Shown here: one piece after another, positions 8,193 to 16,988 of the stretch
Position numbering within the stretch: position 1 is the stretch's first letter
How the letters are laid out: each line of letters begins with the position of its first letter
Source: JACKEQ01 sp041389565
Lineage (GTDB): Bacteria > Myxococcota_A > UBA796 > GCA-2862545
Reading direction: 5' to 3'
Assembly: GCA_041389565.1 (NCBI GenBank)
Contig: JAWKRP010000005.1
Location: forward strand, 1-64,000
Length of the DNA stretch: 64,000 bases
Translations under genes and position numbers: made by a program
Notes under the pieces: generated by a model
The model's input: only the letters and a program-made list of their open reading frames with translations
What the model was told of the DNA's origin: nothing
Databases searched by the model: none

Positions 8193-10379
8193 ATGACCCG
8201 CTCCTGGCCCCGCCTGGCCCCGTGGGCTGCGCTCGTCCTCGCCCTCGGGGTCGCGGCGCTGACGGCCGTCCAGCGCACGACGCTCGAGCGCGGCACGTGG
8301 ACCGAGACGGACTTCGGCTTCCTCGACATGTGGACGCGGATGGCGCCCCCCCGGCCCGTGCCCGACGCGCTCGTGGTGGTCGCGATCGACGACGCCACGC
8401 TCGAAGCCGCTCCCGAGCTGCTGGAGCGCCGTGCCGGCATGGCGTCGCTGCTCGAGGCCATCCAGGGGGCCGGCGCGCGGGTCGTCGCGATCGACCTGTT
8501 CTTCGCGGCTCCCGAGCAGCTGCTCCCCGGCCCGCTCACCACGGATCTCGCGGCCTGGGTCGAGGATCCCGAGCCCGACACGCCTCCCCGCGCCTCCGAC
8601 CTGCTCCGCCGGAGCCACGACGAGACGACCGGAGACGACCACCTGGAAGCCGCGCTCGCGGGCACGAACGCGATCCTGGCCGCGCACTTCGGGCTCACCG
8701 GGAACCTGCCTGCGGAAGACCGCAGCCTGACGCGCGGCACGTTCGCGCAGGTCGTGGCGGGCGAAGCCCTCCCGGAGTCGGAGCCGCGGATGGTCGCGAG
8801 CCTGCCCCGCTTCAACCTCGCAGCGAAGCGGCTCGGCGTCATCACGTTCGAAGACGACTTCGGCGGGGTGCGCCGGATCCCGCTCGTCCGGCGCTCGGGG
8901 CCGCGGCACTTCGTCCCGTTCGCGTTCCAGGCCCTGGCCGCGTACGAAGGCACGAACCGCGGCAAGATGGCGTTCCTGGGTACCGAGGGCACCGTCGTGC
9001 TGGGCGACCGGCGGATCGAGGGCGACGGGTCGGATGTGTGGCTGAGCTGGCGTCCCGTGCACGACTTCCACACGGTCTCCGCCATCGACGTGCTGCGCGG
9101 CACCGCCGGGGATGCCCTGCGCGATCGGCTCGTGCTCGTGGGCTTCTCCCACCTGTCGCACGACACCGTCGGCACGCCGTGGGGTCCGGTGCCCGGTGTG
9201 TACCTGCACACGGTCGCGATCGAGAACGCGATGTCGGGGCGCTGGCTGGTCCGCGCACCGGCCTGGGCCGACGCCCTGCTCACCGGGCTGCTCGGAGGCC
9301 TGGTGGCTCTCGCGTTCGCCGTGCCGGGCGTCCGCACCACCGGGCGTCTCGCGACCATCGGCCTCGGGCTGGCCGTCGCAGTGGGCGTGCCTGGGCTGCT
9401 GCGCGTCACCCAGGACGTGTGGGTCGGCAGCTTCGGGCCCCTGCTCGGCGTGCTCCTGCCCGGCGCGGCTGCAGCGTCGGTCGCATGGCTCCAGGAGGGT
9501 GCACAGGCCCGCGAGCTCCGCAGCATGTTCGCGCACTACGTCAGCGACGACCTCGTCGACGCCATGGTGCGCGACCCGAGCCTCGTGAAGCTCCGCGGAG
9601 ACCGCCGCGAGCTCACAGTGCTGTTCAGCGACATCCGCGACTTCACGAGCTTCTCCGAGCAGCTCCCCCCGCTCGAGCTGGTCGGGTTCCTGAACGCCTA
9701 CCTCACCCCCATGACCCGCGCGGTGCTCGACCACCGCGGGTTCGTCGACAAGTTCATCGGCGACGCCGTCATGGCGCTGTGGGGCGCGCCCCTCGCAGAC
9801 CCGGCGCACGCCGTGAATGCCTGCCGCTCGGCGCTCGCGATGTTCCGCGCGCTCGACGAGGTGCGCCCGGAAGCCGAGCGACACGGCATCGATCTCGCCA
9901 TCGGGGTCGGCATCAACACCGGCGAGGTGGCGGTCGGCAACATGGGATCGGCCGAGCGCTTCGAGTACACCGTGCTCGGAGATGCCGTGAACCTCGCGAG
10001 CCGTCTCGAGGGGCTCACGAAGACGTACGGCGTGTTCTGCATCCTCGGTCCGGCGACGGCACGGGCGCTCCCCGACACCTTCGACGTGCGCCGGCTCGAC
10101 CTCGTCCGCGTGAAGGGGAAGGCCGCTCCGGTCGAGATCTTCGAGCTGTGCGGCGAGGCGGGTACGACGGTCGCCCGCTACGAAGACCGCCCGGGCTGGG
10201 ACGCCGCGATCGACGCGTTCCGCACGGGCGATCTGGCCACCGCGCGCGCGCGCTTCACCGCCTTCGCGAGCCTCAACCCCGCCGACACCGTGTGCCGGCT
10301 GTATCTCGAGCGCCTCGGAGACCTCGGTGCGGAGGCCCCCGCCGGATGGGACGGGGTATTCACGCACACGCGCAAGTGA
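8193..10379 (+). CDS. CHASE2-domain class III adenylate cyclase
   Basis: 728 aa. One N-terminal membrane segment (~10-25) leads into a periplasmic CHASE2 sensor (~30-350), then three closely spaced membrane helices (~360-440) and a class III cyclase domain (~470-660). Metal-binding aspartates are D480 (FSDIRDF) and D524 (FIGDAVMALWG). K520 in VDKFIGD and D597 in VLGDAVNLASR are the purine-specifying Lys/Asp pair of adenylate rather than guanylate cyclases, and N600/R604 are the transition-state residues, so the enzyme should be active and make cAMP. A short TPR-like tail follows. An extracytoplasmic signal sensed by CHASE2 probably sets the activity. GGAGG lies 12 bases before the start; the FecR-like gene is directly upstream. 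Confidence 0.95.
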   Translation: MTRSWPRLAPWAALVLALGVAALTAVQRTTLERGTWTETDFGFLDMWTRMAPPRPVPDALVVVAIDDATLEAAPELLERRAGMASLLEAIQGAGARVVAIDLFFAAPEQLLPGPLTTDLAAWVEDPEPDTPPRASDLLRRSHDETTGDDHLEAALAGTNAILAAHFGLTGNLPAEDRSLTRGTFAQVVAGEALPESEPRMVASLPRFNLAAKRLGVITFEDDFGGVRRIPLVRRSGPRHFVPFAFQALAAYEGTNRGKMAFLGTEGTVVLGDRRIEGDGSDVWLSWRPVHDFHTVSAIDVLRGTAGDALRDRLVLVGFSHLSHDTVGTPWGPVPGVYLHTVAIENAMSGRWLVRAPAWADALLTGLLGGLVALAFAVPGVRTTGRLATIGLGLAVAVGVPGLLRVTQDVWVGSFGPLLGVLLPGAAAASVAWLQEGAQARELRSMFAHYVSDDLVDAMVRDPSLVKLRGDRRELTVLFSDIRDFTSFSEQLPPLELVGFLNAYLTPMTRAVLDHRGFVDKFIGDAVMALWGAPLADPAHAVNACRSALAMFRALDEVRPEAERHGIDLAIGVGINTGEVAVGNMGSAERFEYTVLGDAVNLASRLEGLTKTYGVFCILGPATARALPDTFDVRRLDLVRVKGKAAPVEIFELCGEAGTTVARYEDRPGWDAAIDAFRTGDLATARARFTAFASLNPADTVCRLYLERLGDLGAEAPAGWDGVFTHTRK

Positions 10380-10385
10380 GACGGC

Positions 10386-10391
10386 TACAAT
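10386..10391 (+). promoter_or_regulatory. Candidate -10 element for a leaderless transcript
   Basis: TACAAT ends 6 bases before the ATG at 10398 and no Shine-Dalgarno sequence is present, so transcription would begin at or next to the start codon. I see no convincing -35. The same arrangement occurs at 36809-36814 and 42434-42439. Confidence 0.4.
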
Positions 10392-10397
10392 CGGGCC

Positions 10398-12950
10398 ATG
10401 TGGTGGCTGTGCAGCGCGTTCGCGACCTCCTGGACGATCCCGGGAGACTTTCCGACCCTTCAGGCCGCGTTCGACTCTCCGAGCGTGGTGTCGGGTGACG
10501 TCCTCGGGCTGGGCCCGGGAACGTACAGCCCAGCGTCGCTGTCGAACGGGAAGTCGCTCGTCATGCAGGGGGTGGGCGCGAGCTCGGTGATCACCCAGGC
10601 CACGGGCAGCGAAGAGGTCATGCTCACCGTGGCTTCGGGCAGTGCGCTCGAGATCGTGAACCTCGTGGTCGACGGCCAGGGCGTCCACGCCTGCGCGTAC
10701 GTCGACGATGCCACGTTCACGGCGCGCAGCACGGTGTTCCGCAACGGCAGAGACCGCTCCGACCCCGATCCCGCGGGCGGTGCGTGCCTCACCGTCGCGA
10801 ACGCCACCGCCCTCGTCACCGAGAGCACCTTCGAGTCCTGCGCCGCGGAAGCCGGTGCGGGCGGCGCGATCCGCGTGCGCAATGCGGGGTCCGCCACGAT
10901 CCGCGACTCCACGTTCGATCAGAACAGCTCGCTCGGCACCGGCGGCGCCATCCGCGGTGACTCCGGCACCACGCTGTTGCTCGAAGACGTCGTGCTCACG
11001 GGCAACTCCGCGTCGAACGGCGGGGCGGTGAGCGCGGATGGGATGCTCACCCTCACGGGCGGCATGATCACGGGGAACTCCGCCACTTCGAACGGGGGCG
11101 GAATCCACTCCTCGTTCGTCATGGCCTCGCTCGCCGTCGGAGACACCACGATCTCCGGGAACTTCGCGGGGGCGAACGGCGGAGGGGTCGCCACGTCGAG
11201 CCCCATCACGCTCGGTCGGGTGCGGCTCGAAGACAACTCGGCGGTCATGGGGGGTGCGTTGTGGGCGCAGGGCGCCACCCTCGTACGCAACGTGTTCCTG
11301 TGCGGCAACATGGCCGACGAGGGGCACGCCATCGACTCCGAGCCCGGCTCGCTCGACGTCGCGAACCTGCTGTCCGTCCAGAACAGCGGCACGCTCGGCA
11401 CCGGCAGCACGTTCAACGGCGTGGTGGTGAACAGCACGTTCGTCGACGAGGGGTCGTCCCCCTACGTGCGCGTCGAAGGCGGGTCGTTCACCGACAACGT
11501 GCTGGTCGCGGGCTCCAGCGGCACCGACACCGTGGGGCTCACCATCGCGGGCAACGCCTCCGCGTCGAACAACCTCGTGTGGGGGCTCACGGTCGTCGGG
11601 CAGGCCAGCAGCGTGATCAACGAGCCTCCTGGGCTCGTGCAGTCCGGGTCCACCTGCGCCGACCTGTTCACGACGTACGCCACGAACGTGGTCGACCGCG
11701 GCTCGATCGGCCTGTTCGACCCCGACGCCAGCCCGGCCGACATCGGGCACCTCGGCGGTCCCGATGTCGACGCCGCGTGGTGGATGGCCGACCAGGATGG
11801 CGACAACTCCCTCGTCCCGTCCGACTGCGACGACAACGACCCCGACCGCTACCCCACCGCCCTCGAGGTCTGCGACGGCATCGACAACGACTGCGACGGG
11901 CTGTTCGACGACGCCGACGACAACCTGCAGGCCGAGACGTACTACTACGACGGCGATGGCGACGGCTGGGCCGCCGACACCGCATCGGGCACCGTCTTCT
12001 GCATGCCACCCGCCGGCTACGTGCCCCGCACCGGCGACTGCAACGACAACAACTCCGCCATCTTCGACGCCGCCATCGAAGCGTGCCCCGACAACCTCGA
12101 CAACGACTGCGACGGGCTCGTCGACGCGGCCGACCCCGACTACACCGACCAGGCCATCACGCTCTACTACGACGGCGACAGCGACGGCGTCGGCACATCC
12201 ACGATGGCGATCGACGCCTGCTCCGGCGCGCAGCCTCCCGGGTATGTGCCCGCGTCGTTCGGGTCCGACTGCAACGACACGAACCCCCTCATGCATCCCG
12301 GCGAGCCCGAGATCTGCGACGCCTTCGACAACGACTGCGACGGCATGGTGAACGAAGGCTTCCTCACGGCGCCGTACTACCCCGACCTCGACGACGACGG
12401 GTACGGCGACCTCTCGGGCGTCGTGCTGTCGTGCCAGTCGCTGCCGGGCATGGTGAACAACGGCGACGACTGCGACGACGAAGACCCCGACATCAACCCC
12501 GCCACCACCGAGGTGTGCGACGGGATCGACCAGAACTGCGACGGCACCGCCGACAACGGCCTCCCGACGACCGGGTGGTACCCCGACGCCGACGGAGATG
12601 GCTTCGGAGACGCCAGCGCCGCGGTGACGAACGACTGTCTCGTGCTGGCCGACCACGTGGCCAACGCGGGCGACTGCGACGACACCGACCCCGACGTGAA
12701 CCCGGGGGTGGCCGAGGTGCCGGACGACGGCGTCGACAACGACTGTGCGAACGGCGACGAGGTCTCGCCCATCCTCGACTCCGACGGTGACGGCATCCGC
12801 GACGAGCTCGACCCAGCGCCCCTGTCGGCGGGCGACCTCACCGGGCTCGCACCCGAGCCGGAGTACGGCTGCGGCTGCCAGTCCGCCTCGGTGTCCGCGG
12901 GATGGCTGCTCGTGGTCGGGCTGGCGGTCACCCGACGTCGAGCCAGGTGA
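10398..12950 (+). CDS. Beta-helix / MopE-repeat surface protein with MYXO-CTERM anchor
   Basis: 850 aa. A short hydrophobic start (MWWLCSAFATSW) is a weak signal peptide. Residues ~20-440 are a right-handed beta-helix with many GGA(I/V) rungs (SNGGGIHSS, ANGGGVATSS), as in polymorphic outer-membrane proteins and pectin-lyase-like folds. Residues ~455-810 hold five to six putative metal-binding repeats (DCDDNDP..YP...EVCDGIDNDCDG), each with DCDD and DNDC. The last ~30 residues are a MYXO-CTERM sorting tag: a Cys motif (YGCGCQS), a hydrophobic helix (AGWLLVVGLAV) and a basic end (TRRRAR), which is expected to be cleaved by a rhombosortase-type protease with attachment to the surface. The gene is probably leaderless. 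Its 3' end overlaps the convergent gene 12928-14844 by 23 bases. Confidence 0.93.
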   Translation: MWWLCSAFATSWTIPGDFPTLQAAFDSPSVVSGDVLGLGPGTYSPASLSNGKSLVMQGVGASSVITQATGSEEVMLTVASGSALEIVNLVVDGQGVHACAYVDDATFTARSTVFRNGRDRSDPDPAGGACLTVANATALVTESTFESCAAEAGAGGAIRVRNAGSATIRDSTFDQNSSLGTGGAIRGDSGTTLLLEDVVLTGNSASNGGAVSADGMLTLTGGMITGNSATSNGGGIHSSFVMASLAVGDTTISGNFAGANGGGVATSSPITLGRVRLEDNSAVMGGALWAQGATLVRNVFLCGNMADEGHAIDSEPGSLDVANLLSVQNSGTLGTGSTFNGVVVNSTFVDEGSSPYVRVEGGSFTDNVLVAGSSGTDTVGLTIAGNASASNNLVWGLTVVGQASSVINEPPGLVQSGSTCADLFTTYATNVVDRGSIGLFDPDASPADIGHLGGPDVDAAWWMADQDGDNSLVPSDCDDNDPDRYPTALEVCDGIDNDCDGLFDDADDNLQAETYYYDGDGDGWAADTASGTVFCMPPAGYVPRTGDCNDNNSAIFDAAIEACPDNLDNDCDGLVDAADPDYTDQAITLYYDGDSDGVGTSTMAIDACSGAQPPGYVPASFGSDCNDTNPLMHPGEPEICDAFDNDCDGMVNEGFLTAPYYPDLDDDGYGDLSGVVLSCQSLPGMVNNGDDCDDEDPDINPATTEVCDGIDQNCDGTADNGLPTTGWYPDADGDGFGDASAAVTNDCLVLADHVANAGDCDDTDPDVNPGVAEVPDDGVDNDCANGDEVSPILDSDGDGIRDELDPAPLSAGDLTGLAPEPEYGCGCQSASVSAGWLLVVGLAVTRRRAR

Positions 12951-14844
12951 GCAGCGCGGTGCTCGCCTCCGGGTCGGTGGTCGCGAGCACCCCCTGAACG
13001 ATGCGGCCGTCGCGGAGCTCGGGCGGCGGTGCCTCCCGAAGCTCCCGTGCTCGTGGCTCGTTCGCGCGCTCCACCCGCCACCGGGCCGATGCACGCGGAT
13101 GCACCCGAGCCCGGAGCGCGAGCGCGACCCTGCCGAGCGTGAGGCGCGCGTTCGTCTCGAGCCACGGGTGCACCCGGAGCCCGTCGGGCGTGTCGACCAC
13201 AGCGGCGTCGATGGACAGTGGGCCGAAGAGACCGAGCGACCGCGCCCACTCCCCCGCTGCCGTCGCGGCCTGCTCGAGCACGGGCTGCACCGCGTGCGCT
13301 GCGCTCCCGTCGCCGTGCACGCCGCGACGGACGCTCTCGGGCAGTCCCTGCACCCACGACCCGAGCCACGTGCCCTCGAACGCACCCGTGCGCGACGTCT
13401 CGAAGCGCGTGATCCCGTCGATCCGCACGCGCTCGCCGACGGTCACGTGCACCGACACGTCGACGACCCGCGTGTACCAGGGCTGCCACACCACCTCGCC
13501 GTGTGCAGCCAGCTGGCGGTCGAGCCAGGTGCGCTGTGCCTTCGTGAGCGGGCCGTCTCCGCGCATCCGGCGCGACCCCGAGGTCGAGAAGGGGGCCTTC
13601 AGCACCCAGGGGCCCGTGCCGGGATCTCCCGGTTCCGTCCACACCTCTCCCAGCTCCGCCACCACGGACGGATGCCCGACGAACCCCCGAGCGCGACGCA
13701 CCGTCTCGGCCTTCGACGACAGCGCCGCCCATGCGGGGTTCCACTCGATCCGCGCCGTGCGGACGGGGGCTTCGCCGACGTGGAGGGGCGACGGGCACGG
13801 CCCCCACGGCTCGATCGCGGCCACGGGGTGTGCGCCGAGCTCCGCCAGGGACGGCGCGAACCGGGGGATCTCGAACCCCGCGTCAGCCAGCCGGGCCAGG
13901 AAGCCCGTCGACGGACGGGGCGCGACCACGACATCCTCGGCCTTCAGCAGGAACATCGGGAGCGTCGCCAGATCCGCGTTCAGCGCGGTGGCCATGGGGC
14001 TCCGGCGACCGTCCGCGAGTACGTCCTCGATGCCCGCGTCGAACCACACCGCACGGCCGGGACGCCCGCGCGACCCGCCCCGTACGCGAAGCGCGTCCAC
14101 CTCGCCGGGCGTGAAGCCGGCGCGCAGACGACCCTCGGCGTCGAATCGCCCCCCACGGCCGCGCGCCGGCGTGAGCGGATGCGGGAGGTGGTCCGCCCAC
14201 GCGTCCACGCGGTCGCCCTCCGTCCAGCGCGAGAACCACACGAGCCCGTGGGCCACGTGGCGGATCTCGTCGTCGTACACGGCCTGGAGCACCGCGGCGG
14301 TCGCGAGGTCGCCCGCCTCCGCGAACCGGACGCGCCACTGCTGGCAGAAGTCGAGGTTCGCCTGCTCGAAACACAGCGAGAGCCCCGCCACGAACGCGGT
14401 GGGGTCGTCGATGCCGCCGAGCGTGTCCCAGAAGAAGCGGCTCACGGGCTGGTCGCCCACCGACCCTCCCGCCGCCTCGAGCCGGGCGAGGTACATCCGA
14501 CAGTGGCGCTGCTCGTCCGCCAGGTTCGCGATCAGGCCCCTACGGAAGCCCGCGGGCGCGTCGGGCCAGCGCAACAAGGCCGCGGCGAACAGCTCGATCG
14601 CCTGCAGCTCGTGGTTTGCGAGCTCGTGCAGCACCCGCGCGCGCCCGGCCTCCGTCTCGAGCCGCGCCGACGCCACCGGGGGCAGCTTCCGGTGCTGCTC
14701 GGGCAGCGCGAGCTCCGGCGGACGTCCTGGCACCCGGGGCACCGCCCGACCCGTCCCTTGCGACGACACGTCGCCCCAGGGTGCGAGCTTGTCGGCCAGG
14801 GTCGTACCGGTGAGCACGCGCTCGGCGAGGTCGTCGACGTCCAC
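12928..14844 (-). CDS. DUF455 ferritin-like protein fused to an ATP-grasp-like domain
   Basis: 638 aa from GTG 14844 behind GGGGAGGG. The N-terminal half (~1-270) matches DUF455 (PF04305), a four-helix ferritin-like fold. Carboxylate and histidine ligands expected of a di-metal site are visible: E79/E84 in helix A, E111-x-x-H114 (DEQRH), E160, and E193-x-x-H196 (DDEIRH). Residues ~330-610 look like an ATP-grasp ligase: an ATP-binding strand (WVLKAPFSTSGSRRMRG), a beta-hairpin (VVWQPWYTRVVDVSVHV) and the metal-binding ending WLETNARLTLG, equivalent to the E-x-N-x-R of the family. A ligase fused to a ferritin-like oxidase or oxygenase is unusual; the reaction cannot be told from sequence. It is last in the unit starting at 17993, 29 bases after the metallopeptidase gene, and overlaps 10398-12950 tail to tail. 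Confidence 0.85.
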   Translation of the reverse strand: MDVDDLAERVLTGTTLADKLAPWGDVSSQGTGRAVPRVPGRPPELALPEQHRKLPPVASARLETEAGRARVLHELANHELQAIELFAAALLRWPDAPAGFRRGLIANLADEQRHCRMYLARLEAAGGSVGDQPVSRFFWDTLGGIDDPTAFVAGLSLCFEQANLDFCQQWRVRFAEAGDLATAAVLQAVYDDEIRHVAHGLVWFSRWTEGDRVDAWADHLPHPLTPARGRGGRFDAEGRLRAGFTPGEVDALRVRGGSRGRPGRAVWFDAGIEDVLADGRRSPMATALNADLATLPMFLLKAEDVVVAPRPSTGFLARLADAGFEIPRFAPSLAELGAHPVAAIEPWGPCPSPLHVGEAPVRTARIEWNPAWAALSSKAETVRRARGFVGHPSVVAELGEVWTEPGDPGTGPWVLKAPFSTSGSRRMRGDGPLTKAQRTWLDRQLAAHGEVVWQPWYTRVVDVSVHVTVGERVRIDGITRFETSRTGAFEGTWLGSWVQGLPESVRRGVHGDGSAAHAVQPVLEQAATAAGEWARSLGLFGPLSIDAAVVDTPDGLRVHPWLETNARLTLGRVALALRARVHPRASARWRVERANEPRARELREAPPPELRDGRIVQGVLATTDPEASTALLTWLDVG

Positions 14845-14873
14845 GGCCCTCCCCTATCCCGAGCGGCCGCCCG

Positions 14874-15803
14874 CTATGCGACCCAGGGCTCGCGGAGCAC
14901 CACGCGACACGGGCCCGCTCCGGCTGCCCAGGTCCCCAGCACCCGGTCGCCGCGCCGCACCCGCCACAGGTGCGTCACGTACGTCGACTGCGACACCACA
15001 CCCCCCGCAGGGACCGTGCCGTACGGGCGTTCCACGCCCTCGTAGTCGATCCAGGCCAGCTCGGCGGGCTCCGCGAGCTCGCTCACGAACACGAACGACG
15101 TGGACGGCCCCGTCTTCGACACCCGCGCCGTGCTGACGGGCGGTTCGACCCAGGAGAACGGCTCGGGCACGTCCCGCCCGCCGTAGATGCCGTGGAGCAG
15201 CGCGAACGAGGCCGGGTCGTACGCCCGGAGCCACGTGCGCCCGGCCATCGGGGTGGGCGCGATCCGCCCGAAGTCGCCGTGGCTGCCCGCGTACCACATC
15301 GACAGCTCCGCCCACAGCTCGCTCGGGTTCGTCGCCGCGTACGCGCCCGTCCACAGGCCGTCGCCCGCGATCTCCCCGTGCCGCGCGACGATTCGGGCGC
15401 GCTGGCCCGCGTCGAGCCCGTAGTCCTGCACCGTGTGGGCGAGCTCGTGCGTGCACACGTCCCGGTGGTCTGCATGGCGGGCCGACGGCAGCTTCAGCAG
15501 GCTCTCCTCGGCCGTGCACGCGAACAGCCCGCCGTAGCCGCGTCCCCGCTGGTCCATCGTGAGCGAGCCCGCGAACGGCACGCCCTTCATGTGGCGGTAC
15601 ATCGGGAGGTCCGTCACGGCCTGGTCGCGCCCGATGATGTGCAGCTCCGCACCGGCCGCCGCCAGGTTGTCGCGCACCTGGGGGCACCCTGCCAGCAGCG
15701 CGTCCACACGCATCCCCGCGACCTCGAGCGCACGGTCGGACACCACGGCGTGCGCGCGGATGCGAACCCCCGAGACCTGGCGTTCCTTGCTGTAGAACCC
15801 CAT
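14874..15803 (-). CDS. HExxH metallopeptidase (lethal-factor-like) with C-terminal VHL-beta-like domain
   Basis: 309 aa. The start ATG overlaps the stop of the aminotransferase gene (TGATG, 15801-15805). Residues ~35-190 resemble the anthrax-lethal-factor-like (ATLF, M34) peptidase fold: a TDLPMYRHMKG segment, the zinc motif H119-E120-L-A-H123, and a later NPSELWAE (E162/E166) that would supply the third ligand. No signal peptide, so cytoplasmic as drawn. The last ~80 residues closely resemble the beta domain of von Hippel-Lindau protein (PF01847): LAWIDYEGVERPYGTVPAGG, then TYVTHLWRVRRGD, matching the human VHL pattern of WLNFDGEPQPYPTLPPG and SYRGHLWLFRDAG. In VHL this domain recognises hydroxyproline peptides; whether the bacterial copy binds peptides is unknown. 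Confidence 0.8.
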   Translation of the reverse strand: MGFYSKERQVSGVRIRAHAVVSDRALEVAGMRVDALLAGCPQVRDNLAAAGAELHIIGRDQAVTDLPMYRHMKGVPFAGSLTMDQRGRGYGGLFACTAEESLLKLPSARHADHRDVCTHELAHTVQDYGLDAGQRARIVARHGEIAGDGLWTGAYAATNPSELWAELSMWYAGSHGDFGRIAPTPMAGRTWLRAYDPASFALLHGIYGGRDVPEPFSWVEPPVSTARVSKTGPSTSFVFVSELAEPAELAWIDYEGVERPYGTVPAGGVVSQSTYVTHLWRVRRGDRVLGTWAAGAGPCRVVLREPWVA

Positions 15804-16975
15804 CAGGGAAGGTCGCGCAGCACGGTGCCGAGCCGCGCGTAGTCCGACGCCTCGTTGTAGATCTGCGCCGCGACCCGCACCGAGATCCGGCCCTCGCGGC
15901 AGGCCGCGCCCACCTCGATGCGATGGGCGTCCATCAGGTGCCGCCGCAGCGCGCGCATCTCGGGGTGGGTGGTCCCGAAGCGCTCGGGCAGCGTGACGGA
16001 TCCCATCGAGCTCACCATCGGGTCCGGCTGCACGGGGCTCCCGCCCACGAGGTCCGCGACGATCCCGACCCCTTCGCACGCCAGCGCGTGGTTGTACGCG
16101 AGCACCCGGTCGAGTCCGAGCTCCTCGAGCATCGCGAGCCCCTCCGGTGCCGCCAGGTGGGCGCTCGGATCGCGCGTGCCCACGTAGTCGAACTCGGCGG
16201 TGAACCCCTGGTCCAGGCCCCATGAGATCACCACGGGGTGCAGGCCGTCCTGGAGCTCGCGCCGGGCCCACAGGATCCCGGAGGACCGCGGCGACCACGC
16301 CCACTTGTGCAGGTTCGCCACGTACCAGTCGGCGCCCGTGGCCGGGATGTCGAGCGGGATGCAGCCCGGCGCGTGCGCCCCGTCGACCAGCGCGAGCGTG
16401 CCGTTCGCGTGGCACACGTCCACCAGCGCCTCGATGGGCCATACAGCGCCGCTGTCCGAGCAGATGTGGTCGATCACCGCGACGCGGGTGCCGGGCGCAA
16501 GTCCGGCGGCGAACGCGTCGATCAGCGCCTGCGGGCCGTCGACGCGGAACGGCAGGTCGATGGTATGCAGCGGCACGCCCCGCTCGCGGGCCACGTACGC
16601 GGCGGCGTGGTTGATGGCGCCGTATCCGAGCGACGTGACCGCGATCCCCTCGTCCCGGCCGAACCGGAACGACCGCAGCACCGCGTTGATGCCCGTGGTG
16701 GTGTTGTCGACGAACACCACGTCGCGCGGCTCGGCTCCGAAGGCCTGTGCGACGCGTCCGGCCGCGACACGCAGGTGTGGGGTGCCGTCGTCGGGACCCA
16801 CGCCGATCTCGGTCATCAGCCGGAGCAGCGCGTGGCTCGGATTGCCCTCGATCTGGTCGCGGATGCGCTGCTGGAGAGCGAGCACGCGCTTCGGAGGGAC
16901 CCCGACCGTGCCGTGGTTGAGGTACAGCAGGTCGGGGTCGAGCGCGAACCCGTCGCGGGTGGTGTGGCCGAACAT
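15803..16975 (-). CDS. Class V PLP-dependent aminotransferase, isopenicillin-N-epimerase-like
   Basis: 390 aa from ATG 16975, with GGGAG upstream; a longer frame to 17008 is possible. The fold-type I signature is clear: YLNHGTVGVPPKRV at the N-terminus, DNTTTGINAVLR, a SDSGAVWP loop, DGAHAPG, and the PLP lysine K224 in NLHKWAWSPRSSG. These features, especially the NLHKW context, point to the CefD-like (isopenicillin N epimerase) branch of class V enzymes, which act on amino acids or peptide-bound amino acids by epimerisation, elimination or desulfuration. Second gene of a minus-strand unit; 13 bases follow the bestrophin-like gene and one base overlaps the metallopeptidase gene. The substrate is not evident; the neighbouring ATP-grasp protein suggests peptide-like metabolites (inference). 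Confidence 0.92.
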   Translation of the reverse strand: MFGHTTRDGFALDPDLLYLNHGTVGVPPKRVLALQQRIRDQIEGNPSHALLRLMTEIGVGPDDGTPHLRVAAGRVAQAFGAEPRDVVFVDNTTTGINAVLRSFRFGRDEGIAVTSLGYGAINHAAAYVARERGVPLHTIDLPFRVDGPQALIDAFAAGLAPGTRVAVIDHICSDSGAVWPIEALVDVCHANGTLALVDGAHAPGCIPLDIPATGADWYVANLHKWAWSPRSSGILWARRELQDGLHPVVISWGLDQGFTAEFDYVGTRDPSAHLAAPEGLAMLEELGLDRVLAYNHALACEGVGIVADLVGGSPVQPDPMVSSMGSVTLPERFGTTHPEMRALRRHLMDAHRIEVGAACREGRISVRVAAQIYNEASDYARLGTVLRDLP

Positions 16976-16988
16976 CTGCGAGCTCCCG

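Noticed and set aside
8130..13385. Very long open frame on the minus strand opposite the FecR, cyclase and beta-helix genes
   Set aside because: Arg/Ala/Gly/His-rich, without domains, antisense to genes with clear families; typical GC-rich shadow frame.
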